Origin: Streptomyces musisoli
GTDB lineage: Bacteria; Actinomycetota; Actinomycetes; Streptomycetales; Streptomycetaceae
NCBI RefSeq assembly: GCF_016741855.1
Contig: NZ_JAERRH010000024.1
Span: 1-64,000, forward strand
Direction of reading: 5' to 3'
Length of the DNA stretch: 64,000 nucleotides
Of the stretch, positions 16,709 through 25,700 are shown piece by piece (the first letter of the stretch is position 1; each line of letters starts with the position of its first letter). The notes below the pieces were generated by a model, which was given only the letters and a program-made list of their open reading frames with translations, made no database searches and was not told the origin of the DNA. The position numbers were made by a program, and so were the translations under genes.

Positions 16709-19700
16709 TTGGTCGCTCCCATCCGGCGCATCGGCCGCAGTTTGGGCCTTGCGGCCTCGGCGCCGTCGAGCTTCTCGACGAGCGTTGCCACGATCGGGTT
16801 TTCGAAGAGGGTCGCCAGGGAGACCTCGACCCCGAGCACGGTGCGGATCCGGCCCACGAGCCGGGTGGCGAGCAGGGAATGTCCGCCGAGGTGGAAGAAG
16901 TGGTCGTCGATGGTGACGGAGGGCAGGCCGAGGATCTCGGCGAAGAGCCCGCACAGCACTTCTTCCTTGGGTGTGCGGGGCGCGCGCCCGCCGGTGGCGT
17001 CCTCGGCGGCCGCCGGCGCGGGCAGGGCCTTGCGGTCCACCTTGCCGTTGCCGGTCAGCGGGATCGCGTCCAGCAGCATCAGCGCCGAGGGCACCATGTA
17101 CTCCGGCAGCAGCCCCGCCGTCCGCCGCTTCACGTCCTCGACGTCGACGCCCGCGTCGCCCTGTGCTGTGAGGTAGGCGACGAGCCGTTTGTCGCCGGGG
17201 CGGTCCTCGCGGACGGTGACGACGGCCTGGCCGACGGCCGGGTGTCCCGCCAGGACGCTCTCGATCTCGCCGGTCTCGATGCGGAAGCCGCGCAGCTTGA
17301 CCTGCTGGTCGGCGCGGCCGAGGTACTCCAGGGAGCCCCGGTCGTTCCAGCGGACCAGGTCGCCCGTGCGGTACATCCGGCCGCCCGGGGGGCCGTAGGG
17401 GTCGGCGACGAAGCGGTCGGCGGTGAGGGAGGGCCGGTCGAGGTAGCCCTGGGCGAGGCCGGCACCGGCGATGTACAGCTCTCCGGGGGTGCCCGGCGGT
17501 ACCAGGCGCAGCGCGGGGTCGAGGACGTAGAGGCGGTGGTTGTCGAGGGCCTCGCCGATCGGGACCGGGCCGGCCTGTGCGAAGGGCCGCCCGACGTGGT
17601 GGGTGGCCGCGAAGGTGGTGGTCTCCGTCGGTCCGTACCCGTTGACGACGGTCGTCCGCGGGCAGTGTTCGTACACCCGTCGTACGGCCTCGGGGGGTAC
17701 GACGTCGCCGCCGGCCCAGACCTCGCGCACGTCCGCGAAGGTCTCGGGGGCTTCCTCGGCGATGAGCCGGAAGAGTCCGGCGGTGAGCCAGAGGGCGGTG
17801 ATGCCGTGCCGTGCGATGAGCTGCTGGTAGGCGGCGGTGTCGAGGTGCCCGGCGGGGGCGACGACCAGGGTTCCACCGGTCAGCCAGGGCACCCACATCT
17901 CGTAGGTGGAGGCGTCGAAGGCCATGGGGGAGTGGAACAGGACGCGGTCGTGGTTGCCGTTCGCGTACATCCGCTGCTGCGCGAGGTCGGCCACGTTCCG
18001 GTGGGTGACCGCGACGCCCTTGGGGACGCCGGTCGAGCCGGAGGTGAACATGGCGTACACCGGCTGGTCCGGATGCACCCGCACCCCGGGGTCGCCCTGG
18101 TTCTCGGAGGCCGCCCCGCTCGGGATCACCTTGGCGCCCTCGGGCAGCCGTACCGCTCCGGGCTCGCGGTCCGTGACGAAGAAGTCGACGGCGGACTGCT
18201 CGACGATGAGCTGGACGCGCTCCATCGGGTACCGGGTGTCGAGCGGCACGTACACCGCACCGGCCTTGACGACCGCGAGGGTGGCGACGACCGCGTTCAC
18301 GGACCGTTCCTGGAAGAGGGCGACCCGGCTGCCGGCCACGACTCCTTCCGCGATCAGCCGGTGCGCCGCGCTGTTGGCCAGCGCGTCGAGTTCCCGGTAC
18401 GTCAGCTCCTGGTCGCCGTGGACGAGGGCCACGGCGTCCGGGGTCCGGGCGGCCTGCGCGGCGAACAGCTCCCCGAGCCCGGCGCCGGCGCTGCCGGTGA
18501 CCGTGCCCGCCCGCTGCTCCAGCAGCAGGTGCCGCTCGTCCGAGGACAGCAGCTCCACTCCGGTCACCGGGACCCCGGGGTCGTCCGCGACGGCTTCCAG
18601 CAGTCGGAGGAGACGGTCCGCGGTCGCCTCGATGGTGCTCGCGTCGTACAGGTCGGTGGCGTACTCGACCGTGATGTCCAGGCCGTCCGGCTGCCCGTCC
18701 GCCCCCCGGTGCTCCGCGAAGCCGAAGGTGAGGTCGAACTTGGCGATCTCCACCTCGGAGAACTCGTACGCCGTCTCCAGGCCGGGGAGTTCGGGCGCGT
18801 CGGCCTCGGTGTCGCCGAGCGTGAGCATCACCTGGAAGAGGGGGTGCCGGGCCGGGGTGCGCTCCGGGTTGAGGATCTCGACCAGCCGGTCGAAGGGCAG
18901 GTCCTGGTGGTTCCAGGCCGAGAGGTCGGTCTCCCGGACGCGGTGCAGCAGGTCCCGGAAGCTCGGGTCGCCGGTGAGGTCGGTGCGCAGGACGAGGGTG
19001 TTGACGAAGAAGCCGACGAGGTCGTCGAGCTGCTGGTCGGTGCGGCCGGCGACCGGGGAGCCGAGCGGGATGTCGTACCCGGCGCCGGACCGGGCCAGCA
19101 GGGCGGACACGGCGGCCTGGGCCACCATGAACAGGGTGGTCCCGGTTTCCTGGGCCAGCGCGGTGAGCGCCGTGTGCAGCCCGGCACTCCCGTGGACCGT
19201 GTGGGTGCTGCCCCGGTTGGAGGCGGTCGCCGGCCGCGGGCGGTCGGCCGGGAGGGTGGCCTCCTCCGGCAGGTCGCTCAACGACTGCCGCCAGAAGTCG
19301 AGTTGGCGCTCCTCGTCGTCCGCCATGAGCTGCTGCTGCCAGAGCGCGTAGTCGGCGTACTGGACGGGCAGCGGCTCCCAGCCGGGTGCCCGGCCCTCGG
19401 TGCGGGCGGCGTAGGCGGCGGACAGGTCGCGGAAGAGGGGCGCGTTGGACCAGCCGTCGGAGGCGATGTGGTGGATGACCAGGTGCAGGACGTGCTCGTG
19501 CTCGTCCAGCCGCAGCAGCCCGGCCCGGAGCGGGATGTGGGATGCCAGGTCGAAGGCGGTGGCGGAGAGTTCGGCCAGCCGGGCGGCGAGCGTGTCCGGG
19601 GTGACCGGGAGGACCGGCAGGTCCACCGGCTCCGGCGCCCGCACCGACTGGTAGGCCTTGCCGTCGTGGACCGGGAAGACCGTGCGCAGGCTCTCGTGGC

Positions 19701-22700
19701 GGGTGACGAGGTCGGTGAGGGCCTGCCGCAGGGCGTCGACGTCCACGCGGCCGGTGAGCCGCAGCGCCATCGGGATGTTGTACGTCGCCGACGGGCCCTC
19801 CATCTGGTCCAGGAACCACAGCCGCTGCTGCGCCGAGGACAGCGGGACGCGCTCGGGGCGCTCCTGCGCACGGGTCAGCGCGGCCCGGGGCAGCTCGCCG
19901 TTGCTCTCGGCGATGCGCTCGGTGATCCGCTCGGACAGCGCGACCACGGTCGCGTGCCGGAACAGGTCCTTGACGCCGAGCTGCACGCCGAAGGCCTGGC
20001 GGATCCGGCTGATGAGGCGGGTGGCGAGCAGGGAGTGGCCGCCCCGGTGGAAGAAGTGGTCGTCGATGGTGGCCGACGGGAGTCCGAGGACCGCCGCGAA
20101 CAGGCCGCACAGGACCTCTTCCTGCGGGTTGCGCGGGGCGCGTCCGATGACGTCGTGGATGACCTGCGGGGCGGGCAGCGCACGCCGGTCGATCTTGCCG
20201 TTGGCGGTGAGCGGAATCGCGTCGAGGAGGACGAACGCCGACGGGACCATGTACTCGGGGAGCGCCGCGGCGGTGTGCCGGCGCAGGTCGCCCAGGTCCA
20301 CGCTGTCCCCGGCGGGCACGAGGTAGGCGACGAGCCGCTTGTCCCCGGGCCGGTCCTCGCGGACGATCACCGTGGCCTGGACGACCGCCGGGTGCGCGGT
20401 CAGCGCGCCCTCGATCTCGCCGAGTTCGATACGGAAGCCGCGCAGCTTGACCTGCTGGTCGGCCCGGCCGAGGTACTCCAGCGAGCCCTCGTGGTTCCAC
20501 CGCACCAGGTCGCCGGTGCGGTACATCCGGGAGCCCGGCCCGCCGTACGGGTCGGCGACGAACCGCTCGGCGGTGAGCGACGGGCGGCCCACGTAACCGC
20601 GAGCCAGACCGGCCCCGGCGATGTACAGCTCGCCGGGCGCGCCGGCCGGCACGAGGCGGAGCGCGGGGTCGAGGACGTAGAGGCGGTGGTTGTCGAGTGC
20701 CTCGCCGATCGGGATCGTTCCGGGGTGGTCGCAGGGGCGGCGGATGCGGTGGGTGGCGGCGAAGGTGGTGGTCTCGGTCGGCCCGTAGCCGTTGACGACG
20801 GTCGTGTCCGGGCAGTGCTCCTGGATCCGCCGCACCGCCTCCGGTGAGACGACGTCACCGCCGGCCCACACCTCCCGGACCCCGGCGAAGGCATCCGGCA
20901 CCTCCTCGGCCATCACCCGGAACAGCCCCGCCGTCAGCCACAGACTCGTGATCGAGTGCCGGGCGAGCAGCTCGCCCAGCGTGTCGGTCTCCAGGTGGCC
21001 CCGGGGCGCCACGACGACCGTGCCGCCGGTCAGCCACGGCACCCAGATCTCGTAGGTGGATGCGTCGAAGGTGTGCGGGGAGTGGAAGAGGACCCGCTGG
21101 TGGCCGTCGCCCGCGTACATCCGCTGGCGGGCCAGGTCGGCCACGTTCCGGTGGGTGACGGCGACACCCTTGGGGACACCGGTCGAGCCGGAGGTGAACA
21201 TGACGTACAGCCACTGGTCGGGGTGGGTGGCGGCGGTGTGCCCCGTCGCGGGGCGGCCGTCGAGTTCCTTGCGGTCGACGACGAGGTCCCGGGCCTGTGC
21301 CCTGGTGACCAGCGGATGGTCGGCCAGCGCCCGGTCGGTGATCAGCACCGGCGCGTCGAGCTCGTCGAGGATCTGGATGTGGCGGGCGTCCGGGTCGGCC
21401 GGGTTGAGGGGCGCGTAGGCGCCGCCCGCCTTCACGACCGCGAGCATGGCGACCAGGAGATCGGCCGAGCGCTCCATCATCAGGGCCACGACGGATTCGG
21501 GGCCGACCCCGAGGCCGGTGATCCGCTGCGCGAACCGGTCGGCCTCGGCGTCCAGTTCGGCGTAGGTGAGGGTGCGCTCCTCGGACGCCACGGCGACCGC
21601 GTCCGGCGTACGGGCCACCTGCGCGGCGAACAGCTCCGCGATGCCCGCGTCCGGCAGGGCGCCGTCGGTGACCGGGCCCGCGCCCAGCCCCAACAGCCGC
21701 TCCCGCTCCTCGGGTCCGGTGAACTCCAGCTCACCGACGGGCAGTTCCGGCGCGGCGACGGCCGCTTCCAGCAGCCGTACCAGACGGTCCGCGAGCCCTT
21801 CGACGGTCCGGGCGTCATACAGGTCCGTCGCGTACTCGACGGCCAGGTCCAGGCCGTCGGGACGGCCGTCGGGCGTCCGGTGCTCGTGGAAGGAGAAGGT
21901 CAGGTCGAACTTGGCGATCTCCAGCGGGGTGAAGCCCGACTCGGTGTGCACCCCGGGGAGTTCGAGGACCGGCTTGGCCGCGTCCTGGAGGGTGAGGGCC
22001 ACCTGGAAGAGCGGGTGGCGGGCGGTGCTGCGCTCGGGGTTGAGGATCTCGACGAGCCGGTCGAAGGGCAGGTCCTGGTGGGCCCAGGCGGCCAGGTCGG
22101 TCTCCCGGACCCGGTCGAGCAGCTCGCGGAAGGACGGGTCCCCGCCGACATCGGTGCGCAGCACCAGGCTGTTGACGAAGAAGCCCACCAGGTCGTCGAG
22201 GCGCTGGTCGGTGCGGCCCGCGATCGGCGCCCCGATCGGGATGTCCGTGCCGGCACCGGAGCGGGCCAGCGCGGTCGCCACCGCGGCCTGCGCCACCATG
22301 AACAGGGTCGTCCCGGTCTCCCGGGCCAGCCGGGTCAGCGCCTCGTGCAGCGCGGGCGGGCACTGCACGGCGTGCGTACGGCCCCTGAAGCTCGCGGTCG
22401 CCGGCCGCGGCCGGTCGGCCGGCAGGGTGGCCTCCTCGGGCAGCTCGCCCAGCGTCTGCCGCCAGAACTCGGCCTGCCGTTCCCCGTCCGCGGCGAGCAG
22501 CTCCTCCTGCCAGAGGGTGTAGTCGGCGTACTGGACGGGCAGCGGCTCCCACTCGGGCGCCCGGCCCTCGACGCGGGCGGTGTAGGCGGTCGCCGCATCA
22601 CGCAGGAAGGGGGCGGTGGACCAGCCGTCGGAGACGATGTGGTGCATGACGACGAGGAGCACGTGGTCCTGCGCTCCGGTCGTGAACACGGTCGCCCTGA

Positions 22701-25700
22701 GGGGGAGTTCGGCAGCCAGGTCGAAGGTGCGGGCCGCCTCGGCGCCGAGCAGGGCGTCCAGGGTGTGCTCGTCGGCCGGGACGACCGGCAGGTCCAGGCG
22801 GATCTCCCCGGCCGGCAGCACCACCTGCCCGGCCTCCCCGTCCGCCGCCGAGAACAGCGTCCGCAGACTCTCGTGGCGGACGACGGTGTCGGTCAGCGCG
22901 AGCCGCAGCGCGTCGATGTCGACGGGACCGGTGAGCCGCAGCGCGAGCGGGATGTTGTACGTCGCCGACGGGCCCTCCAGCTGGTCCAGGAACCACAGCC
23001 TGCGCTGCCCGAACGACAGCGGCACCCGCTCCGGCCGGCCCACCTCCCGCAGCACCGGCCGCTGTGCGTCCTCCCCGCCCCGCAGCTCCACCAGCTCCGC
23101 CAGCGCGGCCGGGGTCGGCCCCTGGAAGAGGTCCTTGACGGTGATGCCCACGCCGAAGGCCTGCCGGATCCGGCTGATGAGCCGGGTGGCGAGCAGGGAA
23201 TGGCCGCCGAGGTGGAAGAAGTGGTCGTCGATGGTGACGTGCGCCAGCCCGAGGATCTCCGCGAACAGACCGCACAGCACCTCCTCGCCGGGGTTGCGCG
23301 GCGCGCGTCCGACGGCCGCGTCCTGGCCGGCGGAAGGCGCGGGCAGGGCCTTGCGGTCCACCTTGCCGTTGTTGGTCAGCGGGATCGCGTCCATGACGAC
23401 GAACGCGGACGGGACCATGTACTCCGGCAGGGCACCCGCGGCCCGGCGGCGGAGGTCGTTCAGGTCGATCCCGTCCTCGGCGGGCACGACGTACGCCACC
23501 AGGCGCTTGTCGCCGGGGCGGTCCTCGCGGACGGTGACGACGGCCTGGCCGACGGCCGGGTGTCCCGCCAGGACGCTCTCGATCTCGCCGGTCTCGATCC
23601 GGAAGCCGCGCAGCTTGACCTGCTGGTCGGCGCGGCCGAGGTACTCCAGGGAGCCCCGGTCGTTCCAGCGGACCAGGTCCCCGGAGCGGTACATCCGCGA
23701 CCCCGGCGCCCCGAACGGGTCGGCGACGAAGCGGTCGGCGGTGAGGGAGGGCCGGTCCAGGTAGCCCTGGGCGAGGCCGGCACCGGCGATGTACAGCTCT
23801 CCGGGGGTGCCCGGCGGTACCAGGCGCAGCGCGGGGTCGAGGACGTAGAGGCGGTGGTTGTCGAGGGCCTCGCCGATCGGGACCGGGCCTGCCGCGTTGA
23901 AGGGGTGTGTGACGTGGTGGGTGGCGGCGAAGGTGGTGGTCTCGGTGGGCCCGTAGCCGTTGACCACGGTGAGCCGCGGGTTGTGGTCCAGTACCCGTCG
24001 TACGGCCTCGGGGGGTACGACGTCGCCGCCGGCCCAGACCTCCCGCACGTCCGCGAAGGTCTCGGGGGCTTCCTCGGCGATGAGCCGGAAGAGTCCGGCG
24101 GTGAGCCAGAGGGCGGTGATGCCGTGCCGTGCGATGAGCTGCTGGTAGGCGGCGGTGTCGAGGTGCCCGGCGGGGGCGACGACCAGGGTTCCACCGGTCA
24201 GCCAGGGCACCCACATCTCGTAGGTGGAGGCGTCGAAGGCCATCGGCGAGTGGAACAGGACGCGGTCGTGGTTGCCGTTCGCGTACATCCGCTGGCGTGC
24301 GAGGTCGGCCACGTTCCGGTGGGTGACCGCGACGCCCTTGGGGACGCCGGTCGAGCCGGAGGTGAACATGGCGTACACCGGCTGGTCCGGATGCACCCGC
24401 ACGCCCGGATCGCCCGTGTCCGTGCCGGCACCGTCCAGGCCGGCGACGTGCAGCAGGCGGGCGTCGGCCGGGAGCTGGAGGCCGGCGATGTCCGTGTCCG
24501 TGAGGAAGTGGCCGATGCTCGACTGGGCGACGATCAGCTGGATGCGGTCCACGGGGTAGCGGGTGTCGAGCGGGACGTACACGGCGCCCGTCTTCACCAC
24601 GGCCAGGGTGGCGACGACCGCGTTCACCGACCGCTCCTGGAAGAGCGCGACCCGGCTGCCGGCGCCGACGCCCTCCGCGATCAGCCGGTGGGCGAGCCGG
24701 TTCGCCCGCTCGTCCAGTTCCCGGTACGTCAGCTCCTGGTCGCCGTGGACGACGGCCACGGCGTCCGGGGTCCGGGCGGCCTGAGCGGCGAACAGCTCCC
24801 CGAGCCCGGCGCCGGCGCCCGCGGTGACCGTGCCCGCCCGCTGCTCCAGCAGCAGGTGCCGCTCGCCCGGGGAGAGCAGCTCCAGCTCCGTGACCGGGAG
24901 GTCGGGCGCCTCGGCCACCGCCGTCAGCAGGCGCACGAGCCGGGCCGCGGACGCCTCGATCGTGCCCGCGTCGTACAGGTCGGTCGCGTACTCGACCGTG
25001 ATGTCCAGGCCGTCCGGCCGCCCGTCCGCGCCCCGGTGCTCGGCGAAGGAGAAGGTCAGGTCGAACTTGGCGGCCTCGAGCCAGGTGAACTCGGCGCGGG
25101 TGTCGAGGCCCTCGGCGGCCAGGGTGGGCGTGGCCGCGTCGGTCAGGGTCAGCATGACCTGGAACAGGGGGTGCCGGGAGGCGGACCGCTCGGGGTTGAG
25201 GACCTCGACGAGCCGGTCGAAGGGGAGGTCCTGGTGGGCCCAGGCGGCCAGGTCGGTCTCGCGGACCCGGGTCAGCAGCTCGCGGAAGCTCGGGCCGCCG
25301 CTCAGGTCGGTGCGCAGGACGAGGGTGTTGACGAAGAAGCCGACGAGGTCGTCGAGCTGCTGGTCCGTGCGGCCGGCGATCGGTGAGCCGAGCGGGATGT
25401 CGTGGCCGGCGCCGGAGCGGGAGAGCAGGGTCGACACCGCCGCCTGCGCCACCATGAACACCGACGCCCCGGACTCGCGGGCCAGCCCGGCCAGCGCCGC
25501 GTGCACCGAGGGCGGGCAGTGCACGGTGTGCGTGGCGCCCCGGTAGGAGGCGACCGCGGGCCGCGGCCGGACCGCCGGCAGGGTGACCTCCTCCGGCAGG
25601 CCGGCCAGGGCCGACCGCCAGAAGTCCAGCTGGACCTCCTCGCAGCCCTCCAGCAGCTTCTCCTGCCACAGGGTGTAGTCGGCGTACTGCACCGGCAGCG

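Noticed and set aside
9623..20500. An open frame that could read as one 3625-aa NRPS
   Set aside because: Its first ~1260 residues are arginine/proline-rich shadow sequence of the upstream NRPS gene. The true start is the GTG at 16708 overlapping that gene's stop.
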